Shown here piece by piece: positions 24,001 through 31,415 of a DNA stretch of 47,736 nucleotides. Below the pieces are notes generated by a model. The model was not told the origin of the DNA, did not search any database, and saw nothing but the letters and a program-made list of their open reading frames with translations. The stretch is from NCBI GenBank assembly GCA_002685965.1, contig NYZE01000073.1, positions 1 through 47,736 of the forward strand, written 5' to 3'. This stretch comes from Planctomycetota bacterium. GTDB lineage: Bacteria > Planctomycetota > UBA1135 > GCA-002748355. The number at the start of each line of letters is the position of its first letter. The stretch's first letter is position 1. The position numbers and the translations under genes were made by a program.

Positions 24001-24201
24001 GTCGACGCCGGCGCACAGCGCGGCATCTCCTACGTCGCGATTGCTTCCGTCGTCGCCGCCGGCCTCTTCTTTGGTACGATGCTAACACCGCTCGTGGTAC
24101 CACTGGCCTACACGCTGCTCGACGATGCCCGCATTTGGCTGTCGCGACTCGTGCACGGCGCACAGCCCACGCCGACAGAGGTCAGCGAGGTGACCGCATG
24201 A
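21088..24201 (+). CDS. RND-family efflux pump, second copy
   Basis: A 1037-residue pump of normal RND length, ATG 21088 overlapping the previous stop as ATGA. The N-terminal helix (I-L-V-L-M-A-A-L-T-I-G-V-I-G) and P-N-E-V-E-E-Q-V-Y-E-P-L-E segment are typical. The proton site is M-L-V-D-N-S-I-V-V-L-E-N-I. It lacks the long charged insertion of its neighbour, and the two are clearly diverged, so this is a two-gene arrangement (like MdtBC, where two different pumps form one trimer) and not a recent duplication. Joint use of the single adaptor upstream is inferred from the overlaps. The stop overlaps the ribH start. Confidence 0.93.
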   Translation: MSNFLAHFIGRPILVLMAALTIGVIGFVSATKLQVAMMPSGMASANVSLFITANDMTPNEVEEQVYEPLEGELMTIPGVKNVWGSCYAGGCRVGIEMSPALDPRLAAAEVRDRLQRARTQWPAHVDRWFSWRETSDSIPLMFFAFALPDHSQRWFEMIDKEVKPKLEALDGVGQVSVWGMVDESVRILFDRDKLRALRLNISTILNRLRNDNLSVPVGELEDADTSYIVRADLRYHDLETIRGLPIGRGLRLREVAEVRPARSLRDSISRVNGKSTAMGLITQAAGSNTVDTAKNVRALLDEISERPELDGLKTIYMFDQGEFIEHSLKTLVRSALTGGALAFLVLLLFLRRLKMTLVITLSLPLSLLVALSVIYMTGDSLNILSMAGLTIALGMLVDNSIVVLENIYRIKQHGVSWYQACVRGVQEVGTAVFLATITTIAVFLPVIFAGDNPSMQTALLSFGLPLCMALAASLFVALVLLPSMTAFVHRNQEAVAVPTSTSHKLGSRFAALQTRLLEFGLRYRFATLLILVGLAVGGTLLTNATIKSGVGGDDSRRGQITIQFDFERGTTLKKANDRSERWEHWLDERRKKWNIKSVSARFDRLDGRLNIAFPTGTPHEHVRNIVTEIKRDLPQQPGVEFKVHSKVRSNDDGRAKESDRGFMVQLQGHDAEHLRQWANALGEALTKAKLASEVDLGNAGQQKEVRVHIARDRMQELGVDPGVLFGTMRSGLRGQQVSRIRHVDGRDMRLIAEYDDAATMELKDLKELQIWSQKTGFRRLGDLADFKFENGHERIFRRNGVLTVWVGGSRSEDVDHDRFAAGVATIMRSMPIPRGYRWTFGGSWRSQNEDASALLTAVMLGATLVLIVMGVLFESIVLPIAVFCTLPFAIVGGRSGLAILGVMEDNSMWFGLLILAGVIVNNGIVLLDHIVRLQKEGRQRGAAIFRGVQDRMRAILMTASTTIVGLTPMIFVDAGAQRGISYVAIASVVAAGLFFGTMLTPLVVPLAYTLLDDARIWLSRLVHGAQPTPTEVSEVTA

Positions 24202-24686
24202 AGACACACCAGGGCAAACTCGACGGCCGGGGCAAGCGCTTCGCCGTCGTCGTGAGCCGCTTCAACGAACCCGTGACCGGCAAGCTGCTCGACGGTGCCC
24301 TCGAGTCGTTGCACGCGAACGGCGTCGTCGACGATGACATCGAAGTGGCATGGGTGCCCGGCGCCTTCGAGCTACCACTGGTCGCACGGCGACTGGCACG
24401 CCGGCGTCAACTTGGTTTTGGCTTAGAGACCTTCGACGGCATCGTCTGCCTCGGAGCAGTCATTCGCGGCGACACCCCACACTTCGACTACGTCTCCGCG
24501 GAGGCGGCGCGGGGCATCGCTCGCGTCGCCTCAGACACCGGTATCCCGGTGGCATTCGGTGTTCTGACGTGTGACACCACGGAGCAGGCCTTCGCTCGCG
24601 CCCTACCCGATGGCCGCAACAAGGGCAAGGAGGCCGCAGAGGCTTGCCTCGAAACTGTCAACCTGGTGCAGGGCCTCGAGGCCTAG
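24198..24686 (+). CDS. ribH: 6,7-dimethyl-8-ribityllumazine synthase
   Basis: A 162-residue enzyme for the next-to-last step of riboflavin synthesis. ATG 24198 overlaps the RND pump stop by 4 bases (ATGA), so I prefer it to an earlier in-frame start inside the pump gene. Hallmarks: V-S-R-F-N-E-P-V-T, V-P-G-A-F-E-L-P, C-L-G-A-V-I-R-G-D-T-P-H-F-D-Y-V and F-G-V-L-T-C-D-T-T-E-Q-A, covering phosphate and substrate sites including the conserved His. It should form the usual pentamer or 60-mer shell. ribH next to nusB is a common bacterial order; being coupled to an efflux pump is not. Confidence 0.96.
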   Translation: MKTHQGKLDGRGKRFAVVVSRFNEPVTGKLLDGALESLHANGVVDDDIEVAWVPGAFELPLVARRLARRRQLGFGLETFDGIVCLGAVIRGDTPHFDYVSAEAARGIARVASDTGIPVAFGVLTCDTTEQAFARALPDGRNKGKEAAEACLETVNLVQGLEA

Positions 24687-24781
24687 CGCCCTGCCCCAGG
24701 ACACTGCGGCGTGCTTGACGCGACCGCGTGTCAGCAACTAGCATCGTGCTCGCTGCTTTGGAGCAGCATCGCTCCCTACAT

Positions 24782-25261
24782 ATGAGACGCCGCACGAAAG
24801 CCCGCGAAGTCGCGCTCCAGTTCCTCTACCAGTTGGACCTGCGCGGCGACGAAGTTGCCAACAACGTTGACGAGTTCCTCGCGAGTTCCTCGAACGACCG
24901 AGAGGTGTTGGACTTCGCGTTGCGGCTGATCGCTGGAACGCGGAAGCTGCAGCCAACAATCGATGTGACGCTCGCCAAGGTCGCACGCAACTGGGATCTG
25001 CGGCGCATGGCCACCATCGATCGCAACGCGCTGCGCATGGCGATCTTCGAACTGCTCCATTGCGACGACATCCCGCCGAAGGTCTCGATCAACGAAGCAA
25101 TCGACCTGGGCAAGAAGTTCTCCACGGCCAACTCCGGCGCGTTCATCAACGGCATCCTCGATCGCGTCAAGAACGAGTTCGTCAAGCCAGAGAAGCTCAA
25201 GCGCTCGTTCGAGACCGACCGCGCGCGACCGCCGCGAACCTCCGAAGCAGCATCGGGCTAG
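24782..25261 (+). CDS. nusB: Transcription antitermination factor NusB
   Basis: A 159-residue all-helical RNA-binding protein that works with NusE/S10 on rRNA antitermination. ATG 24782 gives the typical M-R-R-R-T-K-A-R-E-V-A-L-Q-F-L-Y start; an earlier in-frame start at 24728 would add 18 atypical residues. Conserved helices D-L-R-R-M-A-T-I-D-R-N-A-L-R and S-I-N-E-A-I-D-L-G-K-K-F, then F-I-N-G-I-L-D, are all present. No clear ribosome-binding site precedes it; a small GGAGC/GCTCC inverted repeat sits just upstream. It ends 4 bp before ftsY. Confidence 0.95.
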   Translation: MRRRTKAREVALQFLYQLDLRGDEVANNVDEFLASSSNDREVLDFALRLIAGTRKLQPTIDVTLAKVARNWDLRRMATIDRNALRMAIFELLHCDDIPPKVSINEAIDLGKKFSTANSGAFINGILDRVKNEFVKPEKLKRSFETDRARPPRTSEAASG

Positions 25262-25265
25262 CGCG

Positions 25266-26183
25266 GTGGCCCTGGGCCGGCTCCTTCGGGGCCTGAAGCG
25301 AACACGCGACAAGCTCGCCGATGGACTCGGTCGGTTGTTCGGGGCGGGCCGTAGGCTCGACGACGACTTCCTCGAGGAACTCGAGGAACTGCTCTACACC
25401 GCCGACCTCGGCAACACCGGCAGTGACGTGGTCGAACAGATTCAGGCCGGCTACAAGCGCAAGGAGATCAAGGAAGTCGACGAAGTGCGCGAGTGGCTAC
25501 GGCAAGCCCTGCTCGAGCGCATCGAGGGCGCGGCGGGCGAGTTGACTCGTGCACCCTCGGGGCCGACCGTGATCCTGGTGGCCGGCGTCAACGGCTCCGG
25601 CAAGACGACGTCGATTGCCAAGCTCGCCCACTTCCTGCAGTCGCGGGGCGATTCCGTGCTGCTGTGCGCCTCCGACACCTTCCGCGCCGCCGCCGTCGAG
25701 CAACTGGTGCTTTGGTCCGAGCGGATCGGTTGCGGCATCATCCAGCAGGGCACGGGCGCCGACCCCGCCGCCGTCGCATTCGATGCGACCGAGGCGGCTG
25801 TTGCGCGTGGCGTCGATTGGCTCGTCGTGGACACGGCCGGACGCCTGCACACGCAGAAGAACCTGATGCGCGAGCTCGAGAAGATCGTGCGTGTCATTCA
25901 GAAGCGCATCCACGACGCACCGCACGAAACGCTACTCGTACTGGATGCGACCACCGGGCAAAACGCGATCCGCCAGGCGTCCGAGTTCTCCAAGGTCGCG
26001 CCGGTGTCGGGGCTGATCCTGGCCAAGCTCGATGGCACGGCCAAGGGCGGCGCGGTCTTCGGCATCCGCGAGCACATCGACGTGCCCGTCAAGTTCGTAG
26101 GCCTTGGTGAGCAGATCGAAGACCTCGCAGCCTTCGACCCCGTGCAGTTCGTCGATGGCGTCATCGGCGACGGCGAGAAGTGA
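25266..26183 (+). CDS. ftsY: Signal recognition particle receptor FtsY
   Basis: A 305-residue SRP GTPase that delivers ribosome-nascent chains to the membrane translocon. GTG 25266 follows the nusB stop by 4 bp. The short N domain (about 1-95) lacks the long acidic A domain of enterobacterial FtsY, as in many bacteria, and begins with a basic amphipathic helix suited to membrane contact. The G domain has G-V-N-G-S-G-K-T (107-114), D-T-F-R-A-A-A (137-143), D-T-A-G-R (189-193) and L-A-K-L-D-G-T-A-K-G-G near 257-267. The C-terminal G-L-G-E-Q-I-E-D-L motif is complete. Confidence 0.97.
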   Translation: MALGRLLRGLKRTRDKLADGLGRLFGAGRRLDDDFLEELEELLYTADLGNTGSDVVEQIQAGYKRKEIKEVDEVREWLRQALLERIEGAAGELTRAPSGPTVILVAGVNGSGKTTSIAKLAHFLQSRGDSVLLCASDTFRAAAVEQLVLWSERIGCGIIQQGTGADPAAVAFDATEAAVARGVDWLVVDTAGRLHTQKNLMRELEKIVRVIQKRIHDAPHETLLVLDATTGQNAIRQASEFSKVAPVSGLILAKLDGTAKGGAVFGIREHIDVPVKFVGLGEQIEDLAAFDPVQFVDGVIGDGEK

Positions 26184-28008
26184 CGCAAGTCGGGCGTGCG
26201 CCGACCGTCTACTGGCACTACTGTCGCTCGCCTTGCGCATCGCCGTCCGCACGCTCTGCTTCCTCCTGCCGATCTTGGTCGCGGTTCCGTTCGATCCGCA
26301 GTGGCCGGACTTCGAACGCGCTCGGCGTGGCTTACTGCTCGTGCTAGCCGGCGCCGGGCTACTCGCTGTCGGGCTGCGCAAGCGTCCGGCACCGGCCCTT
26401 CTCTGCGTCGCCGGGCTCGCTGCATGGGCATTGCTCTCGATGATCTGGGCCCGCGACAAGCTGCTCGCGCTCGAGCACGGCGCCTGGTTCTGCGCGCTCG
26501 CGGCCGTGCCGCTCGTGCTGCCGGAGGGACGGGGCGCGCGCCGCGCACTGATCACTGGCTGCGCCGCCGCACTGCTGCTCACCTCGCTCTACGGCATCGC
26601 GCAGTCGCTCGGGCTCAACTGGCCGATGCACTACACCGTCCCCCACCAGCCGGTGTCGTCGCTCGGCAACCTCAACGTCGCCGCCGAGTGGACCGCCGTC
26701 GCCGCGCCGCTGGCGTTTCTGGCCTCGCCACTCCTCGGCTGGCCAGCCCTCCTCGCTGCCGACGTCTACCTGTGGGCGAATGGTGGACGCGCCGGACTGA
26801 TCGCATTCCACCTCGCCTTGGTGACGCTGATGGCCTTGCGGGGCCAGCATCGCTGGCGCGGCGCCGTGGCGCTCGCCGCCCTGTTCGCTGTTGGAGCCGT
26901 CGCCGGAACCATGATCCGTCCTGGGCAGACCAGGAGCGCTCCGTCAGCCGCGGCACCGGCACCGCGCGGCGACACGATTCGCGTGCGCATGCTCACCTGG
27001 TCGCGCGCACTGCAACTCGCACAGGACAACCTCGTGCTGGGCATCGGTGCCGGCAACTTCCGCGTCGAGTTCCCGCGCTACCGCGATCCCGCCGAGATCG
27101 CTGAGTCGAGCCACCAACATACGATCAGCACGCGCGTCACGATGGCACACAACGATCCGATCCAGATCGCCTGTGAACTCGGCATTCCCGGAGCGGCTCT
27201 CCTGATTCTCTTACTTGTCATGCTGGGCCGCGCCGCGCGCGAAGGCCGGCTCAGCGGACCAGGCATCGCTGCAGTGCTCGCCTTCGGCGCCGTGGCAACG
27301 CTGCGCTCACCAACCTGGAACGCAGCCGCGGCCGCGGCGGCACTGGCCGCCGTCGCCCTCAATCTACGCCATCGCGACAACCGCGCCGTGCCGACACCCC
27401 TCAGGGCATTGCGTTTCGCAGGTATCCCGCTCGTGTTGCTCGGTGCCTCGATCCTGGTGGGCGAAAGCTTCGGCGCGGACTTTGCGCGCGCCAAGCGAAC
27501 GAACGAGGCCAAGGCCGGCTTCATCGCGCTCCGTGCGGCGATCGACTTCGACCCCTGCGAAGCCGACTGGCGCCTCTTGCGCGCGCAGCTCTACCACGCA
27601 CGTGGCAAACCCGTCGAGCCGAACCTCCTGGCAGGGGTCGTCGCCGACCTCGACGCAGTTCTCGAGCGCCGACCCGGTTCCTACCGTGCCCTGCTCGATC
27701 TCGGTTACCTCGGCCTCACCCACAAGGAGCTGCGCGACCGTGGTCGTCGCGCCGTCGAACTCCTCCTCGGCACGTCCGGCAATCCCGGGCTCGATCCCGA
27801 GAACCCGATCGCGATCCTGCTCGCCGGCAACTACGCTGGCCTGGCACGCGAGTGGTCGCACATGCGAGTGCTGGCACGCCTCAAGGGCAATGACGCCTTG
27901 GATCAGGCGATCAAGCTGTGCCGCGGCTTCATGAGCCGCGAGAAAGACATCAAGGCCAAGCTCGAGATCGCCGCGCTGACCGAGATCTTGAAGAAGCTCA
28001 AGCAGTAG
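26155..28008 (+). CDS. O-antigen ligase/polymerase-like membrane protein with helical tail
   Basis: About 617 residues if the start is ATG 26155, which would overlap ftsY by 29 bp; a TTG shortly after the ftsY stop is an alternative. About ten membrane helices fill residues 25-420. The Wzy_C-type large loop is visible in L-G-I-G-A-G-N-F-R-V-E-F-P-R-Y and the later T-M-A-H-N-D-P-I-Q-I-A-C-E-L-G-I-P-G-A, the family signature (H-N then E-x-G). The last 140-150 residues are soluble and resemble TPR-like helices (R-A-A-I-D-F-D-P, L-E-R-R-P-G-S-Y-R-A-L-L-D-L-G). Such proteins polymerise or ligate lipid-linked glycans at the outer face of the inner membrane. Family call good, substrate unknown. Confidence 0.8.
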   Translation: MASSATARSDASRACADRLLALLSLALRIAVRTLCFLLPILVAVPFDPQWPDFERARRGLLLVLAGAGLLAVGLRKRPAPALLCVAGLAAWALLSMIWARDKLLALEHGAWFCALAAVPLVLPEGRGARRALITGCAAALLLTSLYGIAQSLGLNWPMHYTVPHQPVSSLGNLNVAAEWTAVAAPLAFLASPLLGWPALLAADVYLWANGGRAGLIAFHLALVTLMALRGQHRWRGAVALAALFAVGAVAGTMIRPGQTRSAPSAAAPAPRGDTIRVRMLTWSRALQLAQDNLVLGIGAGNFRVEFPRYRDPAEIAESSHQHTISTRVTMAHNDPIQIACELGIPGAALLILLLVMLGRAAREGRLSGPGIAAVLAFGAVATLRSPTWNAAAAAAALAAVALNLRHRDNRAVPTPLRALRFAGIPLVLLGASILVGESFGADFARAKRTNEAKAGFIALRAAIDFDPCEADWRLLRAQLYHARGKPVEPNLLAGVVADLDAVLERRPGSYRALLDLGYLGLTHKELRDRGRRAVELLLGTSGNPGLDPENPIAILLAGNYAGLAREWSHMRVLARLKGNDALDQAIKLCRGFMSREKDIKAKLEIAALTEILKKLKQ

Positions 28009-28131
28009 CTGGCACTACATCAGCACTTGCTTGCCCTTGCCGAGCTTACCCCGGCCGTGCACAGCGACAACGTGACGAGTAGCGGCTACGCGATCACGGC
28101 GCCAGCCTCGCACCCCGCGACAGCGTGTAGC

Positions 28132-29364
28132 ATGCGCAAGCAAATGTCCCCCTGCATCATCGCCCTCAGCCTTCTCCTCGCGAGCGCTGGTCCCGGACTC
28201 AACGGTTCCGAGAAGGCACAGGCTTCAAAGATCATCAAGCGCTACTTCAAGGAGCAAGACCCGGCGAAGCGACCGGCGATCCTCGCCGAACTCGAGCAGC
28301 TGGATCATCCCAGCGCCGCTGACCTCAAGCACTTCACCAAGCTGTGCTTCAAGCTCGTGCGCACGAGCGGACCCAAGCAGAAGGGCAAGAACCCGTATGG
28401 CTGCACCGATCGTAAGTTCGGCGGCGAGTACATCATGCGCGTGCCATCGAGGGCCAAACGCGGGTCGAAGACCGGCATCTTCTTTAGCCTGCACGGCTCG
28501 GGCGGCAGCGGACCTGGCACTGAGCGGCACTTCGGCATGCCGGACTCCAAACTGATCTGCGTCTATCCGACGGTCACCAACCAGCGCAGCGGTTGGACGC
28601 AACCCGAAGGTGAGCGCTTCGTGCTCGCGATCATCGACGAGCTCAAGCGTACATACAGGATCGACACCAACCGCATCTTCGTTGCGGGTCACTCGATGGG
28701 CGGCTTCGGCAGTTGGCACCTCGGCGGAAAGCACGCCGACCTGTTCGCCGCTGCGGGGCCGATGGCCGGCGGCACCTTCGGACGCGGCGTCGTGCCGAAC
28801 TTCCGCAACCTACCGCTGCGCGTCTACAACGCCGAGGACGACGAACGCGTCAAGCCTGCCTCTTCGATCCGCGCCTTCGAGCAGATCAACAAGGAGCTAC
28901 GCCCGCACTTCGGCGGCTACCCGGCAGAGTTCCACCTCTACCCGCCCAAGGACCGCATCGGGCACGGCATCCCGACCAAGCACGGGCACGACTTGCGCTC
29001 GATCTTCCAGTGGATGCTGAAACACACGCGCAACCCGCGTCCCGACCGCGTCGTCTGGGAACCGAGCCTGGCGTGGAAGCGCCACTTCTACTGGCTGCGT
29101 TCCGAAGACGGCCGCGGCATCATCGACGTGCAGCGCAAGGGCAACACCTTCACCGTGGCTGGTGGCCGGGGTGACCTGTCGATCGAGCTCGACGCCAGGC
29201 TCTGTGACCTCAAGAAGCCCGTCATCGTCAAGCTCATGGAAGACGGCCAAACGAACGAGGTCTTCAACGAGGTGCCGAAGTTGAGCCTGCGCGTGCTGGT
29301 CGAGTCCGTCAGCATCCGAAACGATCCAGAGATGATCTACCTCGCGCGCATCCCCGTCAGGTAG
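28132..29364 (+). CDS. Secreted alpha/beta-hydrolase esterase
   Basis: About 410 residues from ATG 28132 (ATG 28144 is also possible). A signal peptide (S-P-C-I-I-A-L-S-L-L-L-A-S-A-G) exports it. A short helical, Lys-rich segment leads into an esterase/PHB-depolymerase-like fold: oxyanion region F-F-S-L-H-G-S-G-G-S-G, nucleophile Ser188 in A-G-H-S-M-G-G-F-G-S, an Asp in N-A-E-D-D-E-R-V, and several His near G-H-G-I-P-T-K-H-G-H-D that could complete the triad. The last roughly 100 residues look like a beta-rich accessory domain. It resembles feruloyl or polyester esterases; the true substrate is not predictable. Another esterase of this broad class is at 40141. Confidence 0.8.
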   Translation: MRKQMSPCIIALSLLLASAGPGLNGSEKAQASKIIKRYFKEQDPAKRPAILAELEQLDHPSAADLKHFTKLCFKLVRTSGPKQKGKNPYGCTDRKFGGEYIMRVPSRAKRGSKTGIFFSLHGSGGSGPGTERHFGMPDSKLICVYPTVTNQRSGWTQPEGERFVLAIIDELKRTYRIDTNRIFVAGHSMGGFGSWHLGGKHADLFAAAGPMAGGTFGRGVVPNFRNLPLRVYNAEDDERVKPASSIRAFEQINKELRPHFGGYPAEFHLYPPKDRIGHGIPTKHGHDLRSIFQWMLKHTRNPRPDRVVWEPSLAWKRHFYWLRSEDGRGIIDVQRKGNTFTVAGGRGDLSIELDARLCDLKKPVIVKLMEDGQTNEVFNEVPKLSLRVLVESVSIRNDPEMIYLARIPVR

Positions 29365-29606
29365 CGATCAGACCTCGCCCAGGCGATGCGCGCGCCCTGT
29401 TCGACGACTTCTGCGGCCTGGCTCGACCGACGGGTCTAGTGTCCGAGCAATACGACGTGCGAATGCCGCGTGCGCTCGGTAACCACCCGAAGGCATACTC
29501 CCACCCTGGCATCTTCCAGAGAGCCTTGAATCTCAGCCGGTCCCCCCACGCGCCGCTGCGCTCGCTGACGGAGGCCGGTGCAACCACACACTGAGCGGGT
29601 ACGTCG

Positions 29607-31130
29607 ATGGAGTTCCTCGATCGGGTCGGCATCAAGCCAAGCAACTCGGGCGTCTATTGCGGTCGTTGGATCGAAGCCGGGGGTGACGAGATCGCGTCGC
29701 ACTCACCGGCGACCGGCGGCGAGATCGCCAAGCTGCGACTCGGCACCGTGGCCGAATACGAGACGACCGTGGCCGCGGCGCACGCGGCATTCCTCCGCTG
29801 GCGCGAGGTGCCGGCGCCCCGGCGCGGCGACTACGTGCGTCGCATGGGCGAACGTCTGCGCGAGCGCAAGGAAGAGCTCGGACGGCTGGTGTCGCTCGAG
29901 GCCGGCAAGATCATCGAAGAGGGTCGCGGCGAGGTGCAGGAGGCGATCGACATCGCCGACTTTGCAGTCGGCCTGTCGCGACAGCTCTACGGACTGACGA
30001 TCGCTTCCGAGCGGCCGCAGCACGCCATGCGCGAGACCTGGCACCCGCTCGGCGTCGTCGGCGTTATTTCCGCGTTCAACTTCCCGGCCGCGGTCTGGGC
30101 GTGGAACGCGATGATCGCCCTCGTCTGCGGCGACGCGGTCCTGTGGAAGCCGTCGCCGAAAGCAGCGCTGACCGCGCTGGCGATGACCAACGTCTGCGCG
30201 CCCGTGCTCGAGGAGGACGGCTTCGGTGCCCTGCTTGGACTCTGCTGCGGCGAAGGCAGCGACGTCGGCGCCGCGCTGACGCACGACAGGCGCGTCCCCC
30301 TCGTGTCGGCAACCGGTTCGACGCGCATGGGCAAGCTGGTCGGCGAGGTCGTCGGCGCCCGACTCGGGCGGACGATTCTCGAACTCGGCGGCAACAACGC
30401 CATCATCGTGCTCGACGACGCGGACCTCGACATGGCGTTGCGCGCAATCCTGTTCGGCGCCGTCGGCACTGCCGGGCAGCGCTGCACGTCGACCCGGCGA
30501 CTGATCGTCCAAAGCGGCGTGCGCGCCGAACTGGAGCGGCGGCTCGTTGACGCTTACGCGACCATCGCCATTGGCGATCCGCTCGACGAAGACACGCTCA
30601 TGGGGCCGCTGATCGACGCGGGCGCCGTGGCCGACATGCAGACAGCTATCGAGCGCGCGACGGCGGCGGGCGGCGAGGTTCTGCGCGGCGGCGGCCGACT
30701 GACTCTCGAGGGCGATCTCGCGGGCGGGCACTACGTCGACCCGTGCATCATCCGCATGCCACAGCAACTCGACATCGTCTGCGAGGAGACCTTCGCGCCG
30801 ATCCTCTACATCCTCGAGGTGTCAGGCTTCGACGCAGCCATGGCCATGCACAACGCTGTACCGCAGGGACTCTCGTCAGCGATCTTCACCTCCAACATCA
30901 GCCACGCCGAGCGCTTCCTCTCTGCCATCGGCTCCGACTGCGGAATCGCCAACGTCAACCTCGGCACGTCCGGCGCCGAAATCGGCGGGGCCTTCGGCGG
31001 GGAGAAGGAGACCGGCGGCGGCCGCGAGTCGGGCTCTGACTCATGGAAGGCCTACATGCGGCGCATGACGAGCACGATCAACTGGGGCAACGAGTTACCG
31101 CTCGCCCAGGGCATCAAGTTCGGCGACTAA
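29607..31130 (+). CDS. ALDH7-family semialdehyde dehydrogenase (alpha-aminoadipic semialdehyde type)
   Basis: A 507-residue NAD-dependent dehydrogenase. The general-base Glu259 lies in L-E-L-G-G-N-N, the catalytic Cys293 in G-Q-R-C-T-S-T-R-R, and the cofactor and substrate region contains I-S-A-F-N-F-P-A-A-V-W-A-W-N. The tail T-S-G-A-E-I-G-G-A-F-G-G-E-K-E-T-G-G-G-R-E-S-G-S-D is the signature of the ALDH7 (antiquitin, AmaB/Pcd) subfamily, which oxidises 2-aminoadipic semialdehyde/piperideine-6-carboxylate in lysine catabolism. No lysine-pathway partner lies nearby, so the physiological substrate is inferred from subfamily only. ATG 29607 is preceded by GAGCGGG. The 242 bp upstream contain no gene that I can support. 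Confidence 0.9.
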   Translation: MEFLDRVGIKPSNSGVYCGRWIEAGGDEIASHSPATGGEIAKLRLGTVAEYETTVAAAHAAFLRWREVPAPRRGDYVRRMGERLRERKEELGRLVSLEAGKIIEEGRGEVQEAIDIADFAVGLSRQLYGLTIASERPQHAMRETWHPLGVVGVISAFNFPAAVWAWNAMIALVCGDAVLWKPSPKAALTALAMTNVCAPVLEEDGFGALLGLCCGEGSDVGAALTHDRRVPLVSATGSTRMGKLVGEVVGARLGRTILELGGNNAIIVLDDADLDMALRAILFGAVGTAGQRCTSTRRLIVQSGVRAELERRLVDAYATIAIGDPLDEDTLMGPLIDAGAVADMQTAIERATAAGGEVLRGGGRLTLEGDLAGGHYVDPCIIRMPQQLDIVCEETFAPILYILEVSGFDAAMAMHNAVPQGLSSAIFTSNISHAERFLSAIGSDCGIANVNLGTSGAEIGGAFGGEKETGGGRESGSDSWKAYMRRMTSTINWGNELPLAQGIKFGD

Positions 31131-31178
31131 CCGCCAAAGATGGAGCGGGCGGATCACCTAGTTGTCTAGGGTGTGTGC

Positions 31179-31370
31179 ATGCGTTTCATCGGTGAGGCCC
31201 TGTTCGTGGTCGGCTTGGCGTCGATTCTCTTCCACTTCCTGGACCGCGAAGTCAGCTTCCTGGCTTGGATCAGTAACTGGGGCGAAGGTGTCGCCTGGGC
31301 GATCCGTGTCGGCCTCGTCGTCGTCGGGCTCGGCATCTGGCTCGGGCTGGGCAAGCGCAAGCGAGCCTAG
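31179..31370 (+). CDS. Small two-helix membrane protein
   Basis: A 63-residue protein from ATG 31179 (a GTG lies 6 bases earlier). It has two hydrophobic helices, about 4-20 (I-G-E-A-L-F-V-V-G-L-A-S-I-L-F) and 38-57 (A-I-R-V-G-L-V-V-V-G-L-G-I-W-L-G-L-G), joined by a loop with a conserved-looking F-L-A-W-I-S-N-W-G, and a K-R-K-R-A end. Composition and clean topology support a real gene. Function unknown. It lies 48 bp after the dehydrogenase and ends 45 bp from the convergent YfhO-like gene. Confidence 0.6.
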   Translation: MRFIGEALFVVGLASILFHFLDREVSFLAWISNWGEGVAWAIRVGLVVVGLGIWLGLGKRKRA

Positions 31371-31415
31371 TCGCGCCGTCGGCACTGACCCGGTCCTGTA
31401 CCGCGCGGGACGGCG

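Noticed and set aside
24135-24197. Earlier in-frame start for ribH
   Set aside because: It would add Arg-rich residues atypical of lumazine synthase; the ATGA overlap start is preferred.
29365-29606. Possible RNA gene or small ORF in the gap before the ALDH7 gene
   Set aside because: No cloverleaf, no hairpin with T-run and only shadow-like short frames; nothing I can support.
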